Assembly (NCBI GenBank): GCA_963675135.1
Contig: OY776134.1
Span: 57,183,740-57,247,739, forward strand
Source of the DNA: Galeopsis tetrahit
Taxonomy: Eukaryota; Streptophyta; Magnoliopsida; Lamiales; Lamiaceae
Length of the DNA stretch: 64,000 nt
Reading direction: 5' to 3'
In this document: piece after piece, positions 1 through 12,878 of the stretch
Layout: each line of letters starts with the position of its first letter
Position numbering within the stretch: the first letter of the stretch is position 1
Position numbers and translations under genes: made by a program
The notes under the pieces: generated by a model
What the model saw: the letters and a program-made list of their open reading frames with translations, nothing else
Told to the model about the DNA's origin: nothing
Databases searched by the model: none

Positions 1-323
1 TAGTATGAGTACTCTGTTCTCCAGTCAAAATTATATACCAAGTCGAGTAGAATGAAGTCTGATTCATGCTCTGTAGTTACATATCAGCTAAGCATTTTGA
101 CATTTGGAAATCAAAGCTATGGCATAAAAGGCATGGTGTATAACCTTTAACCATATGGAAAAATAAAAATCTGGCATAGTAGAAACTAGAAAGCTAGGTA
201 GATATCTAAAGAATAACACAGTTTGTGCATGTGTAATTTTATATATCCTTGCACTTCTTGTATTATTAATTTTGTTGTACCGATGTTTATATCTAAAATT
301 GACTTGTTCGAAATTTGTTTCAG

Positions 324-3300
324 TCCATGGTTGCACCTCTACTTGCAAGATCCAATCTGCTGATAACCAGGGATATAGAATGGGCCAATTTGGTTCTTGG
401 TTTTGAGCAGGTAAGTTTTTAAGGTTTACCGATATCTCCAGATTTAGCATTAAGTAAAAAAAAAAAGATTTTCTTGTGGTCCCTAAACCACAAATACCAT
501 TAAGGGGTAAGTCATGCATCTGCTCCCACTGTTCTTCTGATGACACTGAACATTTTTTGGCTACTGGTGGATAGCATTTTCTCATTCTATCCATAGAATA
601 TGCCATCTCTGTTGGCGGCACAAATGGAAGCCTTTGGCTGCAGAGAAAAAAAACATCATTTTTTAAATTAGCTCCACTAGCTTATATACTGAGAGAATTG
701 GTATCCTGTAATTATTTTTAATTTTTTGATGGCTCGAGGATTTGTGTCTTGTTATATTCTTTTTTTACACCTATTTGGCATGCTGTAAATTATCATGTGC
801 CCAACAATTGCTTAAAAATTCAAATATTATGCAAAAAGTTTTGTAGGTCTATGTTAGGGGATGCACAATTACACTAAAGCATTATGGAAATTGATTGGGC
901 AAAAAACACTATTTGAAAATTTTATGACATGTTAAACTTAATGGCTAATGATTTTCTAGAAATATATTTGCTCATGTTGCAAACTCTTTGCTCCACATAT
1001 CTTTTTGTAATGAGATATGTCTCGGAACTGCAGGCAAATCAATATGCGATAGTTGATGTCTGCTTCCCTCAAACAGTATGTCTCTATTTTTTGTTTCAGT
1101 TCTTTACCGTTTTACCATTCATTCAGAGCTGGCTTAAAGAAAACGACTAAGAGTCAGTAGGATCAAGTCATTTAACATTTTTTGTAGCCTGTAGGGTTTA
1201 TACGGGAGCAGAGTAATGTGATTGCGAGACAGGTACGAATAACACTTAGTATTCAGACAGTATTGTGCTTTATTTGCTTTTTATGTAAATTTGATTGATG
1301 TGTTTTTCATCTTGCTGCTTATATTCTTGCATCTTTAAAGCATATTCAGTTATATTTGTTGAAATGGTTGAAGATCATCATCAGCTTTATTTAGTTACAG
1401 TTGCAACAATGATTTGATTTCATATTCAATTATATTTGTTGAAATGGTTGAAGATAATCATCAGCTTTATTTAGTTACAGTTGCAACGATGATTTGATTT
1501 ACATACTCTTGAGCCTGCAAATTTCTGATGTGGCCATTTCTATTATCAAATTGAAAACAAATATTTATGTTATGAGTAGAAGTTCGGTGCCATATTCACC
1601 TTCTTTGAATATAATTGTGTGATGAAGAAGATTGTAATTCTTAGTAAACTAAATAGTAGAACATGCACTTTTTATTCGTTTTTTTGTTATTTGATACTTG
1701 AATAATTGAACGACTCGTTATAAAATAAAATATGAAGAAAATGTTGAATGAGTTCAGCTTGTGCTTATGGTCTTACTGGTTAGGGGTCTAAATATTATTA
1801 TCAAGTATGTTGGCTTTATTTCGGTCTTTTTTTTTTTTTTGTGCGTGCATCAATGTTCGTTTTTGGTGATAAGACGATACCATTATGATTTTCTGCAGTT
1901 GCTTCGACTAAGACGCCCTTTTGTTGCATACATAACTGATGGGTTAGGTAATGAACTCTTTAGGGTAAGAACTTCTAACATCTTGTTTATACTCACTCTA
2001 CCGATAACTGCAAATCTTTTTTGGGTGTACTGTCGAGCTATTTACCTTTATAAAACTCTTCCAAGTAGGTTCGGAGGCCTTTTTGGTGGATCACCAGTTC
2101 AATCTATGCAGAGATAAATGGAAAAGTATGGTAAAAAAATAAAATATTTATTGGCTCAGGTTTTATGGACTGAATTTTGTTTATTAATTTCTTATTTTTT
2201 CTGTCAGGAAATTGGTGTTGTTCATAGAAGATGGCATCTCTGGAGGCGAATTTATGATTTGTACTTGGGGTAACGTTTCCTGCGTTAACTTGGAACAATT
2301 CTACTGTTATGCTAATGAATTTTGTTGATGGTGATCTGACAATAGTTTTTTTGCTAATGAAAATAATGCTCTTTCTCAAATCAGGCATTTTGGTGTAAAT
2401 TGCAATTTCATTATGTGAGGATACTTTAGTACAGTAAAGTTACTAAAGATGAATTATAATATCACCTTATTTTCGGGTGGTAAATTGACAATGTATGTCA
2501 TGTACATATATCCTTTTTTGTTTTTTTATCTGGATATTTAATTCATCTAATGATACAGTTTTATCCCTTTTGAAATTGGAGTCTTTATGTTCTTCGATTG
2601 GACAGTTGGAATTTAATGTTTTATCCGTCCCAATAGAGTCCAACTCATGTTTTTAGTACTCCTCAAACTGACTTATGTTTACAAATTTATGGAGCATCCC
2701 TCATCTTTCTTTTTCTTTTTGTTAATATATATTCTGGCACAAATTTATCTGGGTATTCCCCCCCTTTTTTTGTCTAAGGAATAAGCAATTCGCTGTTGTT
2801 GAGAATCCTGGCTTCTGGAACTGGACTTTCACTATGAAGGACATTGATGGAAATGTGTTGGCTGAAGTAGACCGTGACTGGAGGGGTTTCGGATTTGAGG
2901 TTCAGAACTTTAAATAGTTAAAATAAACAAGTTGTGATCTGTTTTCACTCATTAAAAATGAAAAGGAAGATTCATCCATTACGATTTCATGATTTGTATT
3001 AACCAGTTTTGCTTGATAAAGAAATGGAATCTATATTAAATATACGTAATAGATTGAGTAGACATGAAAAGTGGTGATGATATAAGTGATCAAAGTTGCA
3101 TATCTGTGGGGTGCAGATTTTTACAGATGCTGGTCAGTATGTGATTCGGTTTGGGAGTGCCGACTCTGGTGTTGTGGCTGCTCCCGAGGTAATTTACTGC
3201 ACTTTCCCCTGAGTCATTTTATTTGGTTAAGTTGGATTTATTAATAATGTTTGCATGTCCTGTAGGTTCAAGAGTTAAACGTAACTCGTTCATTGACTCT

Positions 3301-4512
3301 GTCCGAGAGAGCAGTAGCTGTTGCACTCGCTGTTTCGCTTGATAATGACTATTTCTCCAGACATGGAGGCTGGTGAGATTATAATTTCCTCTATTCATTC
3401 ATTATCAAGCAATAAAAAATAAAATGAAGCTTTTTGTTTATATACCAGTGCTTATATAGAACCCTCTGAAAATTTGTTTTAGGATTTGCAAATTTAAATC
3501 TGTTTCTACTTCGGGATTTCAAAATTCGGTTTTAATAAACCACCATTACAACACCTATAAACCTACTATCACACTCTCTGATACAATCAATTCCATCTCC
3601 TTACACTTTAATATATTTATGTCATAACTAGCATCATTACAATCTCACCCAACAACAATACTCCCTCTGTCTCATAATACACTTCACATTTAGGAGGGCA
3701 CACTCTTTAAGAAAGTTGAGTAATGAGTAGGTTATTGAAGGGTAATTTAGTAAACCTTTATGTATAAAGTAAATGAATGAGTTGGATTGCGTGTATGTGT
3801 GGGCCCAAAAGTAATGACATTTTGTGTAAATTTGTGAATATTGTGACTTATTGTGTGTATAAAATTACACATGATTTAACATAACATTAAATCTAACTCT
3901 ATTTAAAATTCCAAAACAAACACATATCTTACTATTTATTAGAAATTCAAAATCCACTAAATTAAAAAAATCAATATTAAAAAACAACTTTAATCAAAAA
4001 ACAAATATTGCCACATTTAGGGGTTGCAAGTCAGGTGTGGCTTGGGTTTGCAGGCTGGATTGAGTCATGATATATACACACAACCTGAAGTGTTAACTTG
4101 TACCCAACCTATTTCTTTATTCGTGTTAAAAAACTGACCTGTTTATTCAATAATAACCATTCCTTCATCATATTGACATGAATAACCCATCAATTCACGC
4201 GCGTCAACCTGAAAATTTTCAACTGGCAATAGTGAAAAATACAGCCTCCACAATAACAGCCTGTTCTATCAATTGTATGCTTTTAATTTTAGTGATGCAT
4301 TTTGTAGCCCCCCTCTCAAAATTATGCCTTTATAGGTTTTAGATATTACAAACAGTGTAAATGTGATGAGTTATAGTTGACCTGGAATCAAAATTGTGCC
4401 TTTAACCATACTAGTGGTTTAGGACCTTTAGGTTCTGTCATTGTTTTCTGCTTAATTGCTGCTAAAAATTCCTTTCTGAAAATTGCAATCCAATCTAATC
4501 TTTTGAGTTTTG

Positions 4513-4547
<35 letters not shown>

Positions 4548-5096
4548 TTGAGGTTTTATTTGTTTAAACTCAAAAGTTCAGATTAGATTGCAATTTTTGA
4601 AAATGTGATGATTTTAGCGTCAATTAAGCCTTTTTTGTTTCCTCCAAATAAAATATTGGGACCCTAGAAATCTGTTGTAGTCAGAAGAGTGATCAAGAAC
4701 AAGAAGAAGTGTATTCAATTCAAGAAGAACAATTTCCCAGCCTAAGCTGTCCAAGTCCCAATTCCTAATACAATTTCCAAACTGAATATACAATCAAAAC
4801 AACCGACCTTTATATATAAGACCTAATAACAGAAATCCAATGTCAACAAGGAAACAAACAAAACTAACTAACTGCTATTTACTAATATTTCCGTCAACTG
4901 CCTCCCAACATTCTTTTCGTTTACGATACATCGTTGAACTACTAGTAGCGCGCCCACATATATGTTAACTGTTCAGTTACTGAATTTGTGAATCCAATGT
5001 GTTGGTTAAGCAAAGCTGTTATTTGATAAATGCTGACTAGTAGAATAATTTGTCATTGTTATCAGGGGATTTCCCTTCATGGTGGTTGATGACTGA
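324..5096 (+). CDS. Scramblase-domain protein (AIM25-like), 3' part of gene
   Basis: Partial gene; earlier exons lie left of the window. Exons read as 324-410, 1034-1075, 1188-1232, 1899-1964, 2069-2125, 2208-2269, 2779-2899, 3117-3188, 3266-3372 and 5066-5096 (stop TGA). All introns are GT-AG and phases join without a break, giving about 229 visible residues. Two internal exons are very short (42 and 45 nt). Visible stretches include LLRLRRPFVAYITDGLGNEL, HRRWHLWRRIYDLYLGNKQF, NPGFWNWTF, RDWRGFGFEIFTDAGQY and SLDNDYFSRHGGWGFPF. These match the plant scramblase/LURP-like family to which yeast Aim25 belongs; plant members are predicted to be mitochondrial. The exact role in plants is unknown, and lipid scrambling is suggested only by family name. 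The last intron (3373-5065, 1.7 kb) holds two MITE-like sequences. The 3' UTR probably continues to about 5300. Confidence 0.9.
1341..1500. repeat. 80-bp tandem duplication in an intron
   Basis: Two adjacent 80-bp copies (1341-1420 and 1421-1500) differ at only three positions. They lie in the intron between scramblase exons 1188-1232 and 1899-1964. The high identity points to a recent duplication. No coding potential is seen. Confidence 0.95.
3661..3850. mobile_element. Truncated Stowaway-like MITE in last scramblase intron
   Basis: It begins with CTCCCTCTGTCTC after TA, the typical Stowaway (Tc1/mariner-type) end. The interior (GGGTAATTTAGTAAA, AGTAATGACATTTTGTG) matches the elements at 38339-38621 and 38904-39173. 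No matching right terminus is visible, so the right boundary is approximate and the copy looks truncated. Confidence 0.65.
4450..4629. mobile_element. Hairpin MITE with (TA)n at its centre
   Basis: Left arm (GCTTAATTGCTGCTAAAA, TTGCAATCCAATCTAATC, TTTTGAGTTT) and right arm (AAACTCAAAAG, GATTAGATTGCAA, TTTTAGCGTCAATTAAGC) are inverted copies of about 65 bp. They face each other across a run of TA dinucleotides at about 4515-4543. The element is inside an intron. No TSD could be assigned. Confidence 0.7.
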
Positions 5097-5299
5097 GAGT
5101 TGGCCAGCTGAGGATGTACGAAGGTGGCAATCAGAGTTGGTGCGAAAGTGGACTGACCTATTCGTTTTTTGTTTGTAGCAACGTCGTAATATTCATGACT
5201 TGACTTTTGGAAGAAAATTGCACCCCCTTCCAGTGAAATATGAAGTTGAAACTTTGAATTATCTTGAGGTTGATAATGTTGGTTGTTGTTGAACCTTAG

Positions 5300-8200
5300 A
5301 CTCTATGCTTTTGGGTGCTTAAACTCTCCTTTCTTGGAGAATTATAGTAATTTTTTCCTGTTCAATCACTGACTCATATTTGAGTTTATATTCACTCCAG
5401 TAGATTTGCACAGATTTAGAAAGTCATTTAATAACATAAATATATACTCCTATTTTTTTATTTTTTTTTTGAGTAAATTGTTAAGTACTGAATTAAAGGT
5501 CCCTAAATTACTTTTTGTTTTAAAAGTACAGTATAGAAATATGTTTGCACTCTCTTTTCTTTTTTACATTCTGTCAAAGCTTTTTTTTTTTTAAATTATT
5601 GTTCGCAAGTCAAATAAAACATAATAAAGACATCAGTTTTTTTATATGTATATAAATTTAACCCCTCTCTATTATTTCAAGAGGTTATACTAAGCAATGA
5701 CTATGTTGGTCTAAGTGTTGATATTCTTACCACTTAAATTATTTCACATTGTCAATAAAGACATCAGTTCAACTAAAGAAGTTTTCTTAAGGAACTTGTG
5801 AAATCATATTTCAATGTTCCAAATAAAATTTGATACTTTATACACCATTTATGGAAAATAATACTAGTAAGCGTAAATTTATGATCTCCTACCCCATTTA
5901 TAAAATCTAACACAAAAGTACACATTATTTGTATATCAAGACCTTTAACCGCTGGGCTATTAAATGATACTCCATGAATATAATTTACGATTACTAATAA
6001 ACAATTTTATTTGTTTTTGTTTTTATTTATTATTTTGTTTATAAAATTTGAAAGGCAAAGACCCATAAGCAAACATGATGAGTTGCCCCCTCAAATGACC
6101 TTTTTATGAGATTGCCAGAGCATAAAGAAGAGTCTTTGTGAAGAATTTTTAAAAAGGTCCTTTTTCATCATTATATTGCTTCCTATTTCTCAATCAACCT
6201 TCTTTTTCCTAGTTTTTCTTTCAATTTTTGAGGTCCCATTTCTTTTGCAATGGATGAGATCTACTTCTAATTGTATCTAGATTGAACTGGTCTTGTATGA
6301 GACGTTTTACTGATTGAATTCTATAAAAAAAAATTGTTATCACTTTGTAGTGTTTTTATTTATTACTAAGTGATACTATTACTACTTTTTACCTTCAAAG
6401 TGATATTATTTAGTCCTTTCGTGAGATAGTGTCACGAGATTTTCAGTTTAATTATAATCTTTTATGGACGGCTCGTTCACAAAAAATGTCATTTTTTTAG
6501 ATAACACCAATATACTTCACAACTTTCAAATTAAAAAAAAAAAGATTTTTTCAAGTGATTGCAAATACCCCAAATTTCTCTTTTGATAATTAATTCCTTA
6601 AAATTAGTTTATCAACATCTAGTTGTATATTCTTGTTAGTAAAATATAATAAACTATCCAATGAATCTTCTTGATTATATTCGTATGACTTCACTCTATT
6701 GAGATTAATATTATTATTATTATCACTAATATTGTATATTAGATATTGTTAAATAAACAAAACGGCTGATTCCAGCAACTGCACGGGACTTCCAATTAAA
6801 GACTAATTCCCCACAAATTCTGTTTCAAATACGACAATTTAACGGGGATTTTTTTAGAGTATTTTAGGTTAAGTTTTATTCATCATTTCCATTGTTTTTA
6901 CTACAATAATGTTTCATATCCAATATTAGATAAACTAGTTTTTTTTGTTAAAGGATTTTCCAAAGTTAGGTATGTAGAGACCAAATAGTCACAGAAAAAG
7001 TGTAATTGGTTAACAACCTCATTCAACAACTATCATTTCATTTTCTTAATTAATCAGAAATCTTCAACACACATACTTTTTTATTAAATACTAATTAAAG
7101 GAAAAAATGTTAAACTAGTGACATATATATTTTATCTCCTAGTCTAATCTCACTACATATAAATGAAGATGCATATCATTTTGAGTACATAATATTAACA
7201 TTTCTCAAATTTGATTTAAATTCAATCTAAATTTTTTAGTTTTTTTTTAATTGTTGATATACAATAATAATAATATACACACCCTACATTATGTGTGAAA
7301 TGAAATTTGAAATAAAAAAAAAATTTGAAAGAAAAAATATAAAAGACCTATATATAGAAAGTTTAAATAACAAGTCATGATAATGGTATTTGAACCAAAT
7401 GATGCAAGTGGTTGGTAGGTGTCATTATTCGAATGACTTGGTAAATGAATGCCACCAAGCAAACATGATTGTTTATTATCTTTATTTTTTTTAGTTCCTT
7501 TGAATTGAATTAAAGTGGACAAATTAATGTTGACTTTTACCCATCCTATTATCTCCTAACTCAAGAAATATAAATTATCATCCTAATTATTTCAATTAAA
7601 TGTTTTTATCATACTTTATAGTTTGAGATTTATTAAACTTCCGGATCCCTCCAATCCCAAGTAACTTCTATTTGAGGGTAGGTTTTTCTTTTTTTCTTTC
7701 TTTCTTTAAATTTCTTAATACTACATTTTTTATATTTCATTTCTCTTTTTTGCTTTCTATTTCAATCCCAAAATTAAGAAATAAGTAGAAAATAGAAAAC
7801 ACTGTTGACTAAAATAAAGTAATGTGGGGAAGATAACATAATTAATAAAAATATGGTTGTCATTAAACATTCATCCTTTCACCATTAAATTGTAACATAT
7901 CCCAAAAAAAAAAAAATTTGTATACAATATTGTACATATAATATTATCACAAACTAGAAAAGAAACAAAAAAAAATTGTGAATCAATATTAAATCAAATA
8001 CATTTTTTCATATAGAAAAGTATGAAAAACCTGCTTCTAGATTTGTATTATCAAATGAGAACTATATAATATTGTAAGGTTAAATATATGTTACTAGTAA
8101 CACATACTTGAAAAAAATGTATTTACACAAATTTTATGGAAGATTTATTTAATCCGATTTTAATCTGGTTTCGACAGATTCTATCCCTTCCTTATATTGA

Positions 8201-8680
8201 AAGAATATAAGTTATTCTCATTTTTTTTTTCTTTTTAAAATATCAATTGTTTAGAATGGTAGGGAGTAACATCTTAAAAAAAAAAAAAAAAAAACTTATA
8301 ATCTACTAAATTATGGAGTATATAAAACTGTCTTTATTTAGAAAATTCTATTTACACTACTTTATTTTTATTTTTCAATAATCACTTATTTAGTTAAATT
8401 GTCATTTGAGTTTACTCATAAAAATCACTTTATCTATAAATATGGAGTCACACCATTCCATCATACTTCAACTTATCTCTTTATATACAAATTAATTAAT
8501 ATTCATTAAAACTCGTATAAATGAGCATAATAAAATTGGATTGAACAAAAAAAACTAATGAAGTGGAGTATAATTGTTAGAAAAATATTTTTTTAGAGGA
8601 AGTAGAATTAATATGTGAAAAGCGTAAAAAGAATCTTTTATTACATCATATCATAAAATATAATCATAAAAAAAAGAGTG
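5300..8680. other. AT-rich intergenic DNA
   Basis: Between the scramblase 3' UTR and the CDPK leader. Homopolymer A/T runs are frequent (for example 5450-5470, 7907-7918, 8276-8295). Apart from the repeat at 6283-6470 no coding or RNA feature is seen. Short open frames here have no recognisable protein character. The right end should hold the CDPK promoter. TTTATATAC near 8484 is a possible TATA motif, but the distance to the ATG (about 370 bp) leaves it uncertain. Confidence 0.6.
6283..6470. repeat. Degenerate MITE-like repeat related to 63689-63964
   Basis: It starts near GGTCTTGTATGAGACG and ends near GTGAGATAGTGTCACGAG. Internal AAGTGATATTATT-type motifs resemble the interior of the element at 63689-63964, which also has GTCTCA/TGAGAC ends. 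Similarity was judged by eye and limits are approximate. Confidence 0.4.
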
Positions 8681-8853
8681 ACTTTTTTCAAATGCCAAAA
8701 AATTCTTCAATTTGACCCGCGTTTTCTCATTCCACAAATTCAACAACATGCTATCTTCCTCTGCCACCACCACCACCACCACCAACCACCACCATCACCG
8801 CCACTGACGGCGGCGCAACCACAAAACCCTTTCTCTTTGGCTAACAATCGACC

Positions 8854-11800
8854 ATGGGAAATTGCAACGCATGTATAAGACCTTCAGAGAGTGAGCCCTC
8901 AACTCCCAAACCGCAAACCCCTAAACAAGCAAAAAAAGCCCGCGAACGCTACCCTAACCCCTACGCTCAATCTCCGACGTCGATCCGAGTTCTCAAGGAT
9001 TTCATCCCACGGACGAAAATCTCCGACAAGTATATCCTCGGCCGTGAGCTCGGCCGCGGCGAATTCGGCATAACTTACCTCTGCACGGACCGGGAGACGC
9101 GCGAAGCCCTCGCGTGCAAGTCAATCTCGAAGAAGAAGCTCCGGACGGCGGTGGACATCGAGGACGTCCGCCGTGAGGTCGCGATTATGTCGAGGCTGCC
9201 GGAGCACTCGAACATCGTGAAGCTACGCGCCACTTATGAAGACAACGAGGCGGTTCATTTGGTGATGGAGTTGTGCGAGGGTGGGGAACTGTTTGATAGA
9301 ATAGTGGCGCGTGGGCACTACAGCGAGAGGGCCGCGGCGAGCGTCGCGAGGACGGTGGCGGAGGTGGTGCGGATGTGTCATCAGCACGGGGTTATGCATC
9401 GGGATTTGAAGCCGGAGAATTTCTTGTTTGCGAATAAGAAGGAGAATTCTGCTCTTAAGGTTATTGATTTTGGCTTGTCAGTGTTTTTCAAGCCTGGTAA
9501 GTTATTGATATTGCATTTAATACTTTTTTTTGGAATGGATTATCTTCAATTTACAAACAATTTCTCACTGGAATCTGGGGAATCATGTTTTTCTGGATAT
9601 GTTTTTGGTATTGTTGAGAAGGTAATTGATCATAAAATTATTCTTAATCAGGTGAAAAGTTCTCTGAGATTGTGGGAAGTCCATACTATATGGCACCTGA
9701 AGTTTTGAAGAGAAATTATGGACCAGAAATTGATATCTGGAGTGCTGGTGTAATTCTTTATATTTTGCTATGTGGTGTTCCTCCCTTTTGGGCAGGTATT
9801 TGTTCTTCTCCTTTTCCAATCTCAACCAATACCTCATAGATACAAACATGTGTTTTTTTGATGCTACTAGTACATAATATCTCCAATATTTATTGACTGG
9901 GTTTATATCCTTTGATTGGATCTGTTTCAGAAACTGAGCAAGGTGTGGCACTAGCAATTTTAAGAGGAGTGCTTGATTTTAAGAGAGAACCATGGCCTCA
10001 AGTGTCTGAAAGTGCAAAAAGTCTTGTAAGGCAGATGTTAGAGCCGGACCCAAAAAAGCGTTTGACAGCCCAGCAAGTTCTTGGTAAGTTTATACCTCAT
10101 TTCCACCATTCCTATAAATAATTGGGAAAAGTTTTGATAAAGTTAAGAGTGAGGTGCATGTGATTATCTTCTCTTGCAAATGATGATGGGGCATGCTGGA
10201 TTAAAGCAAAGATGTATCAAGCATGCAAAGTTCCGAACTTTTTATTATGATTTAAGTATAAAAAATCAAGTTCTATGGGACACAGTAGGAATACTTTTTT
10301 GCATTAGCAATAAAGAAATGAAAGAAGTTGTAGAATAATAATTGTTTCTACTTTCTAGTCTATACTGATGATGATCGTTTGGTTTTAGAAGAGAGTGTGC
10401 TAATTTTATAGATTGGACATTGGAGTGACTTAATTATTTCAGAGAATCCAATGTTTTTGTAGCGAATGGGGGAAATTAAATGATTTGTTTTGTAGGAGGT
10501 AATGTTTCAACCGAAGATTAGGAAATGCTTAACTCTATTAGAGTTTTAAATTGCCTGAAACTGTGACATCAAAACTTTAAATCTGAATTTACTAAACCAA
10601 AACAAAAGCCATTGGAGAACTTGAAAGAACTGCTCTTGATTTATACCTGGATTTCTACCTTTTTGCCATTGGATTTCTTGTACCTCTATCGCGTTTCTTT
10701 TTGCAACTCTTAAAACTACATTATGTTTGCCCAATAATTTTTCACTCTAGAATTGTGTTACTATAAGTCTAAAACCATAATTTCATTTGTTACATTCCCT
10801 TCTAGATGGCAGTTCACTTAAGTCATGGTTTGATTGTTTTTTTATTACTCAAGAGCCATCAATTTGGATCCTTTGTGTTCGTTAGTACAATTGTAGAGGA
10901 GTATAGAGAAAAGAATTAACTAATCAGGCCTGCCTGCGGATAATCCGAAATACACTTTGTAATAATCTAAGAAAACACTAAATCACGTAGAGTTGCCTTC
11001 TCTTCTGCTTTTCCCTGTAAATAGAGATTCAGGTTCACAGGGCACTGCTAGTCTATTTCTGAGTCTACCATGTGCCTTATAAAGAATTAACCTATCATGA
11101 AATGGAGATTAGAGTGTAAAACGAGTTCTTTTTGCTAAATGTTGGTTTATGAAACAGCTTTGACACGTTTCTCTCCTTTGTTAGATCATCCATGGATTCA
11201 AAATGCGAAGAAAGCTCCAAATGTTCCCCTCGGAGATATAGTAAGGGCTAGACTAAAACAATTCTCCGTCATGAATAAATTCAAGAAGAAAGCACTGCGA
11301 GTAAGCATCTGTCATCAATAATTCGTAATATTCATACCTTTGTGCTTGCTACTGTTATGGATAAGAATTATGTCTAGCAGTTGCCTGTTTTAATAAAATT
11401 TTCTGCCTTTTAACTAGTTGGGTCATTAGGGTTAATGAGTCTGGGCTTTGTTCATGGACTAGCTTGGTTAGGTCAAATAAAGAGGGAATTAGTTCCCTAA
11501 GCAGCTGTCCAGGTTTTGAGTTAAGAATTGGTTCAGCGCTTGTGCTTGGTCGGAGAGAATCATCTCCTTCATCGTGTTCATTGAGTTTACAGCAGATTCA
11601 TACAATTGTTTGACACTCAACAGAATATATTTATTCTTAAGGGGTATTCATGTTTCTATTTTGTACTTAATACTTATTGTTTAAAAAATAATTGATAGGT
11701 GATAGCGGAACATTTATCTGTTGAAGAAGTAGAAGTGATCAGAGATATGTTTGCATTGATGGATACCGACAATGATGGAAAGGTTACATACGAGGAACTA

Positions 11801-12878
11801 AAAACGGGTCTACGGAAAGTGGGCTCTCAGCTAGCTGAGCCTGAGATCAAGTTATTGATGGATGTGGTAAATATCATTTCTCCATTCTTCAACGTCATAC
11901 TTCACTTGATACTCGTACACATTATGTCATTTCATCTAGTACACGTGATATTGAAATTGCAGCCATCCATATTATTTCAGGAAAAAGATTTTTTTAGACA
12001 TACAAGTTTTTCCATTTTTGGTTTTAGGACACTCCACTTTCTCGAATTAAATTTCGTCCTATTGACTTTCACTCTAGTCCTTTTTAGTCTTTGGACCTGT
12101 TATAGCATGTAACTATGTAAGCAACCAGCTTGAGCTAACATGACATTTTTTTTCTTCAAATTTTTATATTTTTTGAATATCTAATTTCATCCGGTTAGCT
12201 TTCAAAACTGGCTACTTATCATCCACTGTAGCCGGTCAAAGGACTAAAAAGTTGAATTTTGAAAGTTAACAGGACAGAAATTCAATTCGGCAAAGTGAAG
12301 TGTTTTGAAAGAAAAAAATGGGAAAACATACAAGACTAAAAAAACTTTTTCCCTATTATCTATTAACAAGTTCTAATAGATGGATATCAATAGGCTGATG
12401 CAGATGGAAATGGATTCTTGGACTATGGAGAGTTTGTTGCAGTGACCATCCACTTACAGAGGATGGAAAACGACGAGCATTTCCGCAGAGCATTCATGTT
12501 CTTCGACAAAGATGGAAGTGGGTATATCGAATTTGATGAACTACGACAAGGTTTAGTAGATGAATCGGGTGGAACTGACGACGATGCCCTTAACAACATT
12601 ATGCACGAGGTCGACACTGACAAGGTATGTCTCATATCATCTTCTAAATTCTTCTCATTTCCCAACACCAACTTCTAACCTTCAAAAACTGCACCATATT
12701 TCAGGATGGTCGAATCAGTTACGATGAATTTGTTGCAATGATGAAAACGGGAACAGACTGGAGAAAGGCGTCGAGACAGTACTCAAGAGAGAGGTTCAAG
12801 AGCTTGAGTCTTAATCTGATGAGAGATGGGTCTCTGCAACTGCAAGATGGGTTCACTGGCCAAACTGTTATAGTTTAA
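8854..12878 (+). CDS. Calcium-dependent protein kinase (CDPK/CPK), complete
   Basis: Exons 8854-9496, 9652-9795, 9931-10083, 11185-11300, 11699-11866, 12394-12624 and 12705-12878 join in frame to 542 aa. The N-terminus MGNCNAC offers Gly2 for myristoylation and Cys4/Cys7 for palmitoylation, suggesting membrane attachment. The kinase domain runs about 60-318: GRGEFG loop 67-72, Lys89, HRDLKPEN with Asp184, DFG with Asp205, YYMAPEVL, and HPWI at 315-318. The autoinhibitory junction about 319-360 includes NVPLGDIVRARLKQF. Four canonical EF-hand loops follow at 374-385, 410-421, 446-457 and 482-493; all keep the acidic first and twelfth positions. The protein phosphorylates Ser/Thr targets in response to Ca2+. 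Start, length and C-terminus (ASRQYSRERFKSLS) fit group III CDPKs close to Arabidopsis CPK10/CPK30; the exact orthologue was not tested. The leader carries a CAC-repeat tract (about 8766-8800). Confidence 0.97.

Noticed and set aside
88..621. 177-codon open frame on the minus strand at the left edge
   Set aside because: It runs antisense across a real scramblase exon (324-410) and its intron; composition and content are not protein-like.
8678..8878. 66-codon open frame before the CDPK start
   Set aside because: It overlaps the CDPK ATG in another frame and is rich in His/Pro from a CAC repeat. It could act as a uORF if transcription starts upstream of 8678, but nothing shows that.
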